Shown: positions 18,055-29,925, counted from the first letter of the stretch. The stretch: 64,000 bases of DNA from SHZI01 sp963802215 (GCA_963802215.1 CAWDHQ010000001.1:744001-808000), one strand, 5' to 3'. The notes: generated by a model from the letters alone, not told the origin. Made by a program: numbers and translations.

Positions 18055-19386
18055 TCAGCGCGCCGCGTCGGTGACGGCGACAGCCGCCTGACCTGCCGGT
18101 CTGGAAGCCTCGGCACGCAGCATGTCCTCCGTGACGAGCACCACGCCCTGCTCCGTGACGTGGAACCGTTCCCGGTCCCTGGCAGCGTCGGCGCCGATCA
18201 CCATGCCGTCCGGGACGCTGCACCCCTCGTCGATGATGGCCCGCGAAATGCGGCAGCCCCGTCCCACCGTCACGTGGGGCAGCAGTACGGAGCGGAAGAT
18301 CTCCGACCTTTCGTCGACCGTGACATCGTAGAACAGCAGCGACTCCCGGATGCTGGCGCCCGAAATGATGCAGCCACCAGCCACCATGGAATTGATCGCC
18401 GTACCCCGGCGCCCCTCCTCGTCCAGAACGAACTTGGCGCAGGGCATCTGCTCCTGGTACGTCCAGATCGGCCACTCCGAATCGTAGAGATTGAGCTCCG
18501 GGCTAACGAAGATCAGCTCCATGTTGGCCGAGTAGAACGCGTCCACGGTACCGACGTCCCGCCAGTAGGCCTGCGCCTGGGTCTCCACGCTCTGGAACGG
18601 ATAGGCAAAGACCCTGCTTCCCTGGATGGCGCCCGGGATGATGTTCTTGCCGAAATCGTGTGCGGAACCGGCATCGGCCGCGTCAGCCGTCAGCACCTGG
18701 TGCAGGTAGTCCCGCCCGAAGACGTAGATGCCCATCGAGGCCAGGGCCACGTCGTGACGGCCGGGCATGGGCTGCGCGTTGGCGGGCTTCTCGTGGAAAT
18801 CCACGATGCGCTGCTCGGCGTCCACGGTGGCAATACCGAATTCGTGGGCCGTGGCGAGCGGTACCTGGACCATGCCAATGGTGATGTCGGCCGAGCGTTC
18901 CACGTGAAAGGCGATCATCGGGCCGTAGTCCATCTTGTACACGTGGTCTCCGGCAAGCACGAGGACCAGCTCCGGGCCGTGGGCGTCGATGATGTCCAGA
19001 TTCTGGTACACCGAGTCCGCCGTGCCCCGGTACCAGAGTTCACCGAGCTTCTGCTGCGCCGGGACCAGCTGCACGAACTCGCCGAGCTCTCCGCGCAGGT
19101 AGCCCCAGCCGCGCTGCACGTGCTGGATCAGCGAGTGGGATTTGTACTGGGTGAGAACGAGGATCTGGCGGATGCCGGAGTTGACGCAGTTGGAAAGGCT
19201 GAAGTCGATGATCCGGTACTTGCCGCCGAAGGGCGTGGCCGGCTTGGCCCGGTGGGCCGTGAGCTGGCGCAGGCGCTCGCCCCGGCCCCCTGCCATGATC
19301 AGGGCCATGGTGCTCTTGGTGAGCTGGCTCACGAACCGGCCGGAGCGGGCGGGTCGGGCGCTGCTGCCCGGATAGTAGATGCTCAC
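18055..19386 (-). CDS. glgC: Glucose-1-phosphate adenylyltransferase (ADP-glucose pyrophosphorylase)
   Basis: 443 residues. Nucleotide-binding 'LIMAGGRGERL', 'AKPATPFGGKYRIIDF', 'GTADSVYQNL' and 'SMGIYVFGRDYL' are hallmarks of bacterial GlgC; the C-terminal third is a left-handed beta-helix ('GGCIISGASIRES', 'RGCRISRAIIDEG'). It makes ADP-glucose, the committed step of glycogen synthesis, and is usually allosterically controlled by glycolytic intermediates. The start is GTG at 19386, giving about 25 residues before the Rossmann motif. Divergent from glgB with only 56 bases between the starts, so both promoters must be packed or overlapping. Confidence 0.96.
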   Translation of the reverse strand: MSIYYPGSSARPARSGRFVSQLTKSTMALIMAGGRGERLRQLTAHRAKPATPFGGKYRIIDFSLSNCVNSGIRQILVLTQYKSHSLIQHVQRGWGYLRGELGEFVQLVPAQQKLGELWYRGTADSVYQNLDIIDAHGPELVLVLAGDHVYKMDYGPMIAFHVERSADITIGMVQVPLATAHEFGIATVDAEQRIVDFHEKPANAQPMPGRHDVALASMGIYVFGRDYLHQVLTADAADAGSAHDFGKNIIPGAIQGSRVFAYPFQSVETQAQAYWRDVGTVDAFYSANMELIFVSPELNLYDSEWPIWTYQEQMPCAKFVLDEEGRRGTAINSMVAGGCIISGASIRESLLFYDVTVDERSEIFRSVLLPHVTVGRGCRISRAIIDEGCSVPDGMVIGADAARDRERFHVTEQGVVLVTEDMLRAEASRPAGQAAVAVTDAAR

Positions 19387-19442
19387 CGCAGTGTCCGCGC
19401 CTGATCTGTCACACTGTCGCGGAATGTAACACCATAGGTCCC

Positions 19443-21627
<2,185 letters not shown>

Positions 21628-21644
<17 letters not shown>

Positions 21645-24252
21645 GGCCCAGTTCGTAGGGGTGGGACAGGTGCGGGTGCGACGGCACGGCCCGGACCTGG
21701 TAATGCAAGGCGCCGCACCAGGGAGGCCGCAGCTCGACCCGGTACCGGTGCACGCCGTCCGCGCCACCCGGCCCGGCCGAGGCAAAATCCTGGACGAAGA
21801 CGTGGCTGTCGCCCACCGGCCGCAGCCCGGACTCGCTGCCACCGCGCTCGGCGTACTGCCGCACGGGCACGGTGAGGTCCGAGCACAGCTCGCGGGACAC
21901 GACGCATTCCAGGCGGACATCGCCGGGTGACAGCCCGTTCAGTACCACGTCCGCGTCCAGCGTGATGCTGTCGTTGATATCGATGCGGTTACCGACCGTG
22001 CTCGCCAGGCGCAGGGTGACCCCCGGCCAGGCCGCCCGAACCTGCTGCTTCCAGAGGGCAAGTTGGCGGGCTACCGCGTACCCGTCGCTGGCAAGCTGCC
22101 GTCCCCGGCGTGCAGCCGGGCCGTAGTAGAGGGCTGCGTAGTCATGCACCACGCGGTACATGTTGAAGCGGGGCAGGATTGTCGCCATCGACCGCTTGCA
22201 CTTGCGGACCCAGCCGGGCGAGTAGCCCAGGCGCTCATCCCGGGCGTAGTAGAGCGGGATGACCTCGTCCTGCAGGATCTCGTAGAGCGTGCGGGCGTCG
22301 TGGCGGTCGCGTTCAGCCGGGTCGCTGGTGTGGGTCGACGGCGGAATCGCCCAGCCGTTTTCACCGTCGTAGGCCTCTGCCCACCAGCCGTCGAGGACGC
22401 TGACGTTGACTTTGCCGTTGATCGCCGCCTTCATGCCGGACGTGCCGCTCGCCTCCATCGGATGCACCGGCGTGTTCAGCCACACATCGACGCCGGAGGT
22501 CAGCAGCCGGCCAAGCCCCATGTCGTAGCCTTCGACCAGAAGCAGCTTGCCGGCGAATTCCGGCAGGTTGCTCACCCGGTGCAGCTCCTGCATGAGCTGC
22601 TGGGCGGGACGGTCGGCCGGATGAGCCTTGCCGGCGAAGATGAACACCACCGGCCGCTGGTCCCGGTCGACGATCTCCTTCAGCCAGCCAAGGTCATGCA
22701 GCAGCAGGGTCGCACGCTTGTAGGTGGCAAAGCGCCTCCCGAAGCCGATGGTCAGGACGTCCGGCCGCTCCGGATCCAGATATTTCAGCAGCCGGTGGAT
22801 GTGCGCCTCGGAAAGCTGGTTCCTGGAGTGCTGGCGCCGCAGCCGGTCCCGGAGACCCGCCAGCATGGCGACCTTTACCTGCTGTCCGACGTACCAGAAC
22901 CGCCCGTCGGGGATGTCGTCGATCTTCTTCGCCAGGTTCCGTTCCATCAGCTGGTAGCGCCATGACGGGCCCAGGTTCTGCTCCAGCAGGTCTACCCACT
23001 CGGTCTGCATGAAGGTCGGGACGTGCACGCCATTGGTGACGAAACCGATCGGATTCTCGGCCGCGGGCACCTCGGGCCAGTTGGCTGCGCAGATCTGCGC
23101 CGTGACGTGGCGGTGGATCCGGCTCACGCCGTTGACGTGCCGGGAGCCTGTCAACGCGAGGCGCGTCATGTTGAACCCGGATTCCGGGGCGCCATCCGAA
23201 CCCAGCTGCAGGAAGCCCAGGTCCCCGACACCGAGTTCGGCGACAAGCTTCCGGAAGTAGTCCAGCAGGACGCCCTTGTCGAACACGTCATGACCGGCCG
23301 ACACCGGCGTGTGGGTGGTGAACACGGTGCAGGCGGCCACCGCCTCCACCGCCGCGTTGAACTCGACGCCCTCCGCGACGAGCTCGCGGACCCGCTCCAC
23401 GATCTGGAACGCGGCATGGCCCTCGTTGATGTGCCACACCCGCGGGCTGATGCCGGCCGCACGCAGGGCGCGCACGCCGGCCAGGCCAAGGATGATCTCC
23501 TGCTGAAGACGCGTCTGGCTGTCGCCGCCATAGAGCTGCCGGGTGATCTGCCGATCGGCTGCTTCATTCTGCTGCAGGTCCGTGTCGAGCAGCAGGACGG
23601 GAATCCTGCCGACATCGGCGCGCCAGACCTTGACCGCAACCTGGCGGCCAGCCAGATCGCAATTGACGACGATGTCATTCCCCGCCGTATCCCGGGCGGG
23701 ATGGACCGGAGCGTCCTCCGCCTGGATGTAGCCGTACTCGGCGATCTGCTGGCCGTGCTCGTCGATACGCTGGTTGAAGTACCCCTGCCGGTAGAGCAGG
23801 CCCACGGCCACGAACGGCAACCCCAGGTCGCTGGCGGTCTTGCAATGGTCGCCGGCCAAAATCCCGAGGCCCCCGGAATAGATCGGAAAGCTCTCGTGGT
23901 AGCCAAACTCGGCGCAGAAATAGGCAATCAGGTCGTCCGCGCCCAGGCCGGCGGGCTTGTAGCCGGCGGTGCGCTGCTCCAGGTAGGCATCGTACTCGGC
24001 GAGGGCACGCCGGTAGGCGCCAAGGAAGCTGTCGTTGTTGGCAGCCAGCTCCAGCAGGGTCTGGTCGACGCAGCGGAGAAAGACCCGCGGGTTCCGCCCC
24101 GTCTTCCACCAGAGCTCCCGGTCGAGGATCTCGAAGAGATTGCGCGTGGGCCGGTGCCAGCTGAACCAGAGATTGGAGGCGAGGTCGTTCAGCCGGGAAA
24201 TGCGCTCCGGCAGGCGAGGCTGGACGTGGAGGGCGAAACGCTGACCTGTCAT
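21628..24252 (-). CDS. glgP: Alpha-glucan phosphorylase (GT35, short bacterial/archaeal type with DUF3417 N-terminus)
   Basis: 874 residues. The DUF3417 start 'LNDLASNLWFSWHRPTRNLF' and 'YFCAEFGYHESFPIYSGGLG' mark the AgpA-like branch rather than the E. coli GlgP branch. 'FGRRFATYKRATLL' and the PLP-lysine region 'EASGTSGMKAAINGK' are conserved. It releases glucose-1-phosphate from glycogen. The ATG at 24252 is separated from the 3' CCA of tRNA-Lys by one base, so there is no room for a Shine-Dalgarno outside the tRNA (see findings). The C-terminal ~150 residues form an extra beta domain. Confidence 0.95.
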
Positions 24253-24253
24253 A

Positions 24254-24329
24254 TGGTGGGCCGTGATGGATTTGAACCATCGACCAACGGATTAAAAGTC
24301 CGCTGCTCTACCAACTGAGCTAACGGCCC
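24254..24329 (-). tRNA. tRNA-Lys (anticodon TTT)
   Basis: 76 bases with encoded CCA. Acceptor GGGCCGT pairs with the 3' ACGGCCC; D-arm TAGCTCAGTTGGTAGAGC; anticodon loop CTTTTAA gives TTT; T-arm with GGTTCAAATCC. Its position after queC matches the Pseudomonas tol-que-tRNA-Lys order. Transcribed toward glgP, whose ATG follows immediately. Confidence 0.97.
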
Positions 24330-24432
24330 GGGAAAAATCCCCATGCAAGTGGCGAAAGCGTGAATGAGGATTCCTTGGTTGATCGAGGATGGGTTGATCG
24401 CGAATGCGGATTGCCGCCGTTCTGAGGGCATT

Positions 24433-25104
24433 TTAGCGATAGCGGGTAGGATCCGCCACGCCGGCGGCGACAAAGCCCGCCCTGCGCAGGCGGCAGGCGT
24501 CACAGTTCCCGCAGGCCTCCCCCGCCGCGTTCGCCTGGTAACAGGACACGGTCGCGGCAAAGGCGACACCCAGCCCGAGCCCCGTCCGGACGATGTCCGC
24601 CTTGCTCATGCTGAGCAGGGGTGCGTGCAGGACTATCGGCCTGCCCTCCACGCCGCGCTTCGTGGCCAGGTTCGCGAGCTGCTGGAACGCGTTGATGTAG
24701 GCGGGACGGCAGTCGGGGTAGCCGGAGTAGTCGACGGCATTCATGCCGGCGTAGATGCGGTCCGCATCGAGCACCTCGGCGAGTCCGAGGGCAAACGCGA
24801 GAAAGACGGTATTCCGTGCCGGCACGTAGGTGATCGGGATCGCACCGGCGTCGCCCGTCCCGGTCGGAACCGCCAGCCGCTCGTCGGTCAGCGCGGATCC
24901 ACCGAAGTCCCCGAGTCCGATCGTGAGTGTCCGGTGAGTGCATGCCCCGAGCTGCCAGGCTATTGCCGCGGCCGCCTCCAGCTCGGCCCGGTGACGCTGG
25001 CCATAGTCGAAGCTCAGCGCGTGGCACTCGCAGCCGTCACGCCGGGCGATCGCCAGGCACGTGGCGGAGTCCATGCCACCGGACAGCAGTACCACGGCCC
25101 GCAT
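24433..25104 (-). CDS. queC: 7-cyano-7-deazaguanine (preQ0) synthase
   Basis: 223 residues from the ATG at 25104, where the conserved start 'MRAVVLLSGGMDSATCLA' begins; ATG 25119 or GTG 25122 would add five or six residues. PP-loop ATPase motif SGGMDS at the N-terminus and a C-terminal zinc site with Cys in 'SCYQANAAGEACGNCDAC' (four Cys). It converts 7-carboxy-7-deazaguanine, ATP and ammonia to preQ0 for queuosine tRNA modification. It follows queE, which makes its substrate, by about 30 bases. Confidence 0.95.
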   Translation of the reverse strand: MRAVVLLSGGMDSATCLAIARRDGCECHALSFDYGQRHRAELEAAAAIAWQLGACTHRTLTIGLGDFGGSALTDERLAVPTGTGDAGAIPITYVPARNTVFLAFALGLAEVLDADRIYAGMNAVDYSGYPDCRPAYINAFQQLANLATKRGVEGRPIVLHAPLLSMSKADIVRTGLGLGVAFAATVSCYQANAAGEACGNCDACRLRRAGFVAAGVADPTRYR

Positions 25105-25135
25105 TGCAGCGTCACCCATCACGCATCCAGGGCGC

Positions 25136-25777
25136 TCAGTGCCCGGCCTCGTCGCCCCAGAGGTACTTGTGCAGCTGGACCTGGAAGCGCACCGGCAGGC
25201 GGTCCGCCAGGATCCACTCCGCCAGCTCCCGGGCCGGCTGCTGCTCCCAGGCCGGCGAGAACAGGACCTCGCACCGCGACGCCAGGGCGTGCTCGCGCAG
25301 GGCTTCCCGCGCCCACTCGTAGTCTGCCCGGTCGCAGATGACGAACTTGACCTGGTCCTCCGGCTTCAGATGGGCGAGATTGGACCAGAGATTTCGCCCG
25401 GCTTCGCCGGAAGCCGGTGTCTTCAGGTCGAGGACCACGGAGACCCGCCGGTCCACCGCCGCGATGTCGAGGGCGCCGCTGGTTTCCAGTGAGACCTGGT
25501 AGCCGGCGTCGCAGAGCACGGCGAGCAGGTCATGGCACGCCGGCTGGGCCAGGGGCTCGCCGCCCGTGACGCAGACGTGCCGCACCTCGAAGCCCGCGAC
25601 CCGGGACAGGATCTCGTCGATGCCCGCCCGCTGCCCGCCGTGGAAGGCATAGGCGGTGTCGCAGTACACGCAGCGCAGGGGGCAGCCCGTCAGGCGCACG
25701 AACGCCGTGGGCCAGCCCACGGGACGTGACTCGCCCTGGAGCGAGTGGAAGATCTCGGTGATTCGGAGGGCGGGCAC
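25136..25777 (-). CDS. queE: 7-carboxy-7-deazaguanine synthase (radical SAM)
   Basis: 213 residues. It opens 'ITEIFHSLQGESRPVG', typical of QueE, with the radical-SAM cluster 'CPLRCVYC' (Cx3CxxC, about residues 32-39) and 'VTGGEPL' for SAM binding. It rearranges 6-carboxytetrahydropterin to the deazaguanine precursor. GTG start at 25777, 11 bases after cpoB, so it is the distal part of the tol-pal transcription unit. The C-terminal 'RFQVQLHKYLWGDEAGH' matches the proteobacterial type. Confidence 0.95.
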   Translation of the reverse strand: MPALRITEIFHSLQGESRPVGWPTAFVRLTGCPLRCVYCDTAYAFHGGQRAGIDEILSRVAGFEVRHVCVTGGEPLAQPACHDLLAVLCDAGYQVSLETSGALDIAAVDRRVSVVLDLKTPASGEAGRNLWSNLAHLKPEDQVKFVICDRADYEWAREALREHALASRCEVLFSPAWEQQPARELAEWILADRLPVRFQVQLHKYLWGDEAGH

Positions 25778-25788
25778 CGCGATTCGCG

Positions 25789-26586
25789 CTAGAGGCCTTC
25801 GCTGGTCATCCGCTCGAGCCGCTGGCCCGCAAGGCGTGCCGCGGTGGTCTCCGGGTAGTTCGCCACCACGGCCTGCAGCGACTTGCGGGCGGCGTCGAAG
25901 CGCTTCAGCTCGTAGTTGCAGTAGCCGATCTTCAGCAGCGCATCGGGAATCTTGCGGGACTTGGGATACTTGTCCACCACCACCGTGAAGGCCGGCAGCG
26001 CCTTGTCGTAGGCCTGGCTGACATAGTGGGTTTCAGCGAGCCAGTACTGGGCGTTGTCCGACAGCGAGCTGTCAGGAAAGGCAATCATGAACTGGGTCAG
26101 GGCGGCGCTGGCTTCCTTGTAGCGGCCCTGCTTGAGCAGCTCGAACGCGGCCTGGTAGTTCGCCCGGTCGGTGCCGCCAGGCACGGGCAACTGGCCGGGC
26201 TGCAGCTCGCCGCCATCGAGGACGCTGCGCGCGTCCGTGCTGGCGGCATTCCGGCTACCCAGGCCCTTCTCCAGATTCTGCAGCCGCTGGTCCACGTCCA
26301 GGTACTGCTGCTTCTGGGCGGTGCCGGCCTGGTCCACCTTGAACTGCACCTGGTCCACCTGCTCGCGCAGCGCCTGGTTTTCCTTCTCCAGCTGCTCGAT
26401 CTGCTTCAGGAGGTTCACCAGGCCCTCGCTGTCGATCACGCGCTCGACCCGGGCCACCCGCGAATCGAGCTCCGTCTGCTTGATGTAGAGCGGGTCCTCC
26501 TCCGGAGGCACCATCATGGCGCAACCGGACAGGAGCAGCAGCGGCACCAGGCCGCCCGCACGAATTGAATGAAAGACCCGGCTCAT
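25789..26586 (-). CDS. cpoB: Tol-Pal system protein CpoB (YbgF), predicted lipoprotein form
   Basis: 265 residues. An N-terminal trimerising coiled coil (about residues 38-105, 'QIEQLEKENQALREQVDQVQ') is followed by a linker and a C-terminal TPR domain ('YQAAFELLKQGRYKEASAAL', 'LSDNAQYWLAETHYVSQAYD', 'KYPKSRKIPDALLKIGYCNY'). CpoB coordinates outer-membrane constriction and PBP1B-LpoB at division. Unlike the soluble E. coli protein, it has a lipobox LSGC at about residues 19-22, so it should be lipid-anchored. Starts 5 bases after pal. Confidence 0.93.
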   Translation of the reverse strand: MSRVFHSIRAGGLVPLLLLSGCAMMVPPEEDPLYIKQTELDSRVARVERVIDSEGLVNLLKQIEQLEKENQALREQVDQVQFKVDQAGTAQKQQYLDVDQRLQNLEKGLGSRNAASTDARSVLDGGELQPGQLPVPGGTDRANYQAAFELLKQGRYKEASAALTQFMIAFPDSSLSDNAQYWLAETHYVSQAYDKALPAFTVVVDKYPKSRKIPDALLKIGYCNYELKRFDAARKSLQAVVANYPETTAARLAGQRLERMTSEGL

Positions 26587-26591
26587 GGCAG

Positions 26592-27134
26592 CTATTGCCC
26601 GTAGACGATCTCGACGCGCCGGTTCAGGGACCAGGCTTCTTCATCGCTGCCGATGACCGCCGGGCGCTCCTCACCGAAGCTGACAGTGGCTATCTGGTCG
26701 GAAACTGCGCCCTGGAGCAGAAGCACGTTGCGGACCGACTGGGCCCGCTTCTCGCCAAGACCAATGTTGTACTCGCGGCTGCCGCGCTCGTCCGCGTGCC
26801 CTTCCAGGCGAACCCGGGCCGAAGGATTGGATGACAGGTACCGGGCATGGGCCTGGAGGATGGCGTTGTACTCGGGCTTGATGTCGAAGCGGTCGAACTC
26901 GAAATAGACGATGCGATTCTCCTGGGAGGCGCCGGGCCCGCCCAGTGCACTGCCCGCGGCGTCGCCGCCCATGGCCCCGCCCTGACCCATGCCGCCGTCA
27001 CTCACCCCGGCGGAGGCGGCACCACCCTGCCCGGCGCCGGCGGCACCGTCGTCGACCGTGGACTTGGAAGGTCCGGCGCAGGCCGTGACGAGGGTGATCA
27101 CCAGCAGGGCGGCAAGCGTCTTGAGATTCTTCAT
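26592..27134 (-). CDS. pal: Peptidoglycan-associated lipoprotein
   Basis: 180 residues. Lipoprotein signal with lipobox VTAC at about residues 16-19, a Gly/Ala-rich flexible linker (about 25-70, 'GGMGQGGAMGGDAAG'), then an OmpA-like peptidoglycan-binding domain with 'YFEFDRFDIKPEYNAILQAH', 'LEGHADERGSREYNIGLGEKRAQ' and the closing 'RRVEIVYGQ'. It anchors the outer membrane to the wall and binds TolB. The long Gly-rich linker is more extended than in E. coli. Confidence 0.96.
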   Translation of the reverse strand: MKNLKTLAALLVITLVTACAGPSKSTVDDGAAGAGQGGAASAGVSDGGMGQGGAMGGDAAGSALGGPGASQENRIVYFEFDRFDIKPEYNAILQAHARYLSSNPSARVRLEGHADERGSREYNIGLGEKRAQSVRNVLLLQGAVSDQIATVSFGEERPAVIGSDEEAWSLNRRVEIVYGQ

Positions 27135-27173
27135 GGGGCATTGACTCCTGAAACCAGTACCTGAGAGAGACTT

Positions 27174-28502
27174 CTAATTGGGCGGAAACGGCGACCAGGC
27201 GGGCTCCCGCACATCGCCCTCCAGGGCCGTAAGGCGCTGCTTGATCCGGCCGTTGGCACTGACTGTCGCCAGCACGCCCCGGGAGCCCTCCCGGGTGGCG
27301 TAGATCAGCATTTCACCATTGGGCGCAAAGCTCGGTGATTCGTCGAGCCGCCCATCCGAAAGCACCTGCGTGGTGGACCGCGCCAGATCGACGACCGCAA
27401 TTCTATAGTTGCCGCGGTCGTTATGCACTACGGCAAGCTGCTTGCCGTCCGGCGCCACGCGGGGCCGGGCATTGTAGGAACCCTCGAAGGTCACCCGCTG
27501 CGCGTTGCCGCCGCCTGCCGCGACCCGGTACACCTGGGGCCCTCCCGTGCCATCGGAGGTGAAATAGATCTGGCTGCCATCCAGCGCCCAGGCAGGTTCA
27601 GTGTCGATGGCTGAACCACTCGTTAACCTCGTGAGCACCTGGGTGCCGATGTCGAGCGTGTAGATGTCCAGGTTGCCATCCGGGCGGGACAGGGACACTG
27701 CCAGCTTCCGCCCGTCCGGCGACCAGGCCGGCGCCCCGTTGACGCCCGGGCGCGCCGAGACGCGCTTGCGCGAGCCGGAACGGAGGTCCTGTACGTAGAT
27801 CTCCGACCGGCGTGCCTCGAAGGAAACGTAGGCGATCTGCCGGCCATCGGGCGACCAGGCCGGCGACATGATCGGTTCGGGGGAGTCCACCATGACCCGC
27901 GGGTTCTCCCCATCCGCGTCGGCGATGACGAGCCTGTAGCTGCTCGTGAAATTGCTCCTGCCCGGCGAGCGCACGACGGTGACATAGGCAATGCGGGTGG
28001 AGAAGACCCCGCGCACGCCGGTGAGCTTCTCGTAGATCAGGTCCGCCACCCGGTGGGCGCTGCGCCGGAAATCCGCCGTCGTTGCCGGCTGGCGGTAGCC
28101 CAGCAACTGTTCGCCGCGAAGCACGTCGAACACCTGGAACTGGATCTCGTACTGGTCGGGACCGGGCTGCAGCACCCGCCCGATGACCAGGACCTCGCTG
28201 CCCTGCCGGCGCCAGTCGTCGAATTGCACCTCCGCGCCGGTCGTGGGCTTCTGCAGCATGTCCTTGCGGTCCAGCGGCGCGAAGCGGCCCGAGCGGGCCA
28301 GGTCCGCCGCGACGATGGCCGCCGCATCCAGGGGCGGAGCCGCTCCGGTCCCCTGCCAGCCGAAGGGCACCACGGCTATCGGGAGGGCCGTGTCCACGCC
28401 CTGCGTGATCTCGATCTGCAGCTCGGCCCGCGCGGGATTCGCCACGGCCAAGGCCAAGGTCAGTGCCAGCACGGCCGCCCAAGTCGCAATGAGGTGACGC
28501 AT
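27174..28502 (-). CDS. tolB: Tol-Pal translocation protein TolB
   Basis: 442 residues. Sec signal peptide ('AVANPARA', cleaved near residue 26), N-terminal domain with 'IAVVPFGW', then a six-bladed beta-propeller with repeated 'MSPAWSPDGRQIAYVSFE', 'GAPAWSPDGRKLAVSLSRPDG', 'TEPAWALDGSQIYFTSDGTG' units. The 'ALTSGSAIDTEPAW' type blades match proteobacterial TolB. Periplasmic; binds Pal and is reached by TolA at division sites. Follows tolA by 40 bases. Confidence 0.96.
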   Translation of the reverse strand: MRHLIATWAAVLALTLALAVANPARAELQIEITQGVDTALPIAVVPFGWQGTGAAPPLDAAAIVAADLARSGRFAPLDRKDMLQKPTTGAEVQFDDWRRQGSEVLVIGRVLQPGPDQYEIQFQVFDVLRGEQLLGYRQPATTADFRRSAHRVADLIYEKLTGVRGVFSTRIAYVTVVRSPGRSNFTSSYRLVIADADGENPRVMVDSPEPIMSPAWSPDGRQIAYVSFEARRSEIYVQDLRSGSRKRVSARPGVNGAPAWSPDGRKLAVSLSRPDGNLDIYTLDIGTQVLTRLTSGSAIDTEPAWALDGSQIYFTSDGTGGPQVYRVAAGGGNAQRVTFEGSYNARPRVAPDGKQLAVVHNDRGNYRIAVVDLARSTTQVLSDGRLDESPSFAPNGEMLIYATREGSRGVLATVSANGRIKQRLTALEGDVREPAWSPFPPN

Positions 28503-28542
28503 CGTCGTTGATATCCCTGGCTCCCGGGTTCCGGGGCGGCCG

Positions 28543-29415
28543 CTATTGTTCCGGTTTGAAGGTAAAGCGCAAGTTGCGCTCGAACAGCGTGGGGTCGTCC
28601 GGCGGTGGCAGCGGCGACGCCCGCAGCACGGCGGCTTCGATGGAGCGACGCACGACGTCGTCTGCGTTGCAGCGCCCCATCTGGACCGCGGTGACCTGCC
28701 CGCCGGGAATCTGGGTGACGAGGACCTCGCACTCGAGGCCCGGCTTGGCGCCGGGCGGCCTTACCCAGTTGCGCTCGACCTTTTGCCGGATCACGGCGAC
28801 GTAATCCGCCAGAGCCCCGGAATCGGCAGCCGCCAGCAGCCGCTCCTCCTCCTCCAGCTGCCGGTCGAACTCCCGGGCGGCGGCCTCCTTCGCCGCCTTT
28901 TGCCGTTCCGCTTCCGCCTTTTCCCGGGCCTGCTTCTGCTTTTCGGCCTCGGCCTTCTCCCGCTCGGCGGCGGCCTTCTCCTGACGCTGCTTCTCCGCCA
29001 CCTGCTCGGCCTTCTGCTGTTCCCGCCGGGCCTCGTCCCGTTTCGCCTGGGCCGCCTTGTCCTTCTCCTGCTTCAGCTGCTCGGCCTTGCGCTGCTCCAG
29101 GGCGGGGTCGGGCTTCGGCCTGGGCGGCGGCGTCTCGGCCGTCGGTTCAGGTTTCGGCTCGACCTTTGGTTCAGGTTTGGGTTCAGGCCGGGATTCAGGT
29201 TTGGGTGCGGGCGTCGGCGCCGCCCGGGGCCGACGGTTGGCCGGCGACTCGACCACCGTCGCCCTGATGGCAAGCTGGGTCCGGGGCGGCGTGTGGGGCA
29301 GGGAAAAGCCGCCGATCAGGACGATGAGCAGGAGCAGCCCGTGGCCGGCGAGGGACCACTGCAGGGACCTGTCGGCGGCCGCCGGCCCGCGCCCGTTCAG
29401 CGCCGCCGCGGCCAC
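28543..29415 (-). CDS. tolA: Tol-Pal system protein TolA
   Basis: 290 residues from GTG 29415. One N-terminal membrane helix (about residues 27-43, 'HGLLLLIVLIGGFSLP'), then a Pro/Lys/Glu-rich stretch with repeated 'PEPKPEP' units (about 70-100), a long charged Ala/Lys/Glu helix (about 105-190), and a compact C-terminal domain (about 195-290) with 'KVERNWVRPPGAKPGLECEV', typical of TolA domain III. It spans the periplasm, linking TolQR energy to TolB-Pal. Separated from tolR by 69 bases. Confidence 0.93.
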   Translation of the reverse strand: MAAAALNGRGPAAADRSLQWSLAGHGLLLLIVLIGGFSLPHTPPRTQLAIRATVVESPANRRPRAAPTPAPKPESRPEPKPEPKVEPKPEPTAETPPPRPKPDPALEQRKAEQLKQEKDKAAQAKRDEARREQQKAEQVAEKQRQEKAAAEREKAEAEKQKQAREKAEAERQKAAKEAAAREFDRQLEEEERLLAAADSGALADYVAVIRQKVERNWVRPPGAKPGLECEVLVTQIPGGQVTAVQMGRCNADDVVRRSIEAAVLRASPLPPPDDPTLFERNLRFTFKPEQ

Positions 29416-29484
29416 GTCAGTGCCCGTTTGCCGGCTGTTCGATTCAGTGCAGTCATCCTTGACCGTTCCGCGCCTGCCGGACCC

Positions 29485-29925
29485 TCAGCTTCGTCGTCGG
29501 GGGGCTGCCGGCGCCTCCGTGAGAAAGCCCACGTTGGCCGCTCCCGCCTGCTGCAACAGGACCATGGCCCGGACCACGGCGCCATAGGACACGCGCTGGT
29601 CCGCATTCACGAGAACAGGCGTCTGCGGGTTACGGCGCAAGACTGCCGAGGCCAGCTCGACCACCTTTTCCTCGGGGATCGGCGCGTCCTCGTCGTCGCC
29701 CACATTCAGGAACAGGTCGCCCGCCTCATCTATCGACAGGACCAGCGGCTCCTGGTTCTGCTGGGTGACGATCGGATCCGCCGCGGCCTGGGGCAGCTGG
29801 ACGTCGATGCCCTGCGTCAGCAACGGCGCCGTGACCATGAATATCACGAGCAGCACCAGCATGACGTCGATGTAGGGCACCACATTGATCTCGCCCATCA
29901 GCCGTCGTTTGCGGGACTTGCGCAT
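29485..29925 (-). CDS. tolR: Tol-Pal system protein TolR (ExbD/TolR family)
   Basis: 146 residues. Start ATG 29925, four bases after tolQ. 'MGEINVVPYIDVMLVLLVIF' contains the membrane helix with the essential proton-path Asp (in 'YIDVML'), followed by the periplasmic domain with 'VLVNADQRVSYGAVVRAMVLLQQAG'. It uses the proton-motive force together with TolQ to energise TolA. The extended frame upstream lies inside tolQ. Confidence 0.96.
   Translation of the reverse strand: MRKSRKRRLMGEINVVPYIDVMLVLLVIFMVTAPLLTQGIDVQLPQAAADPIVTQQNQEPLVLSIDEAGDLFLNVGDDEDAPIPEEKVVELASAVLRRNPQTPVLVNADQRVSYGAVVRAMVLLQQAGAANVGFLTEAPAAPRRRS

Noticed and set aside
18038..18475. N-terminal extension of malQ by 146 codons
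   Set aside because: The frame lies wholly inside glgC, and the conserved MalQ start is at the GTG at 18037.
29100..29220. Proline-rich repetitive stretch that looked like a tandem DNA repeat
   Set aside because: It encodes the Pro/Lys/Glu linker of TolA, a normal low-complexity region.
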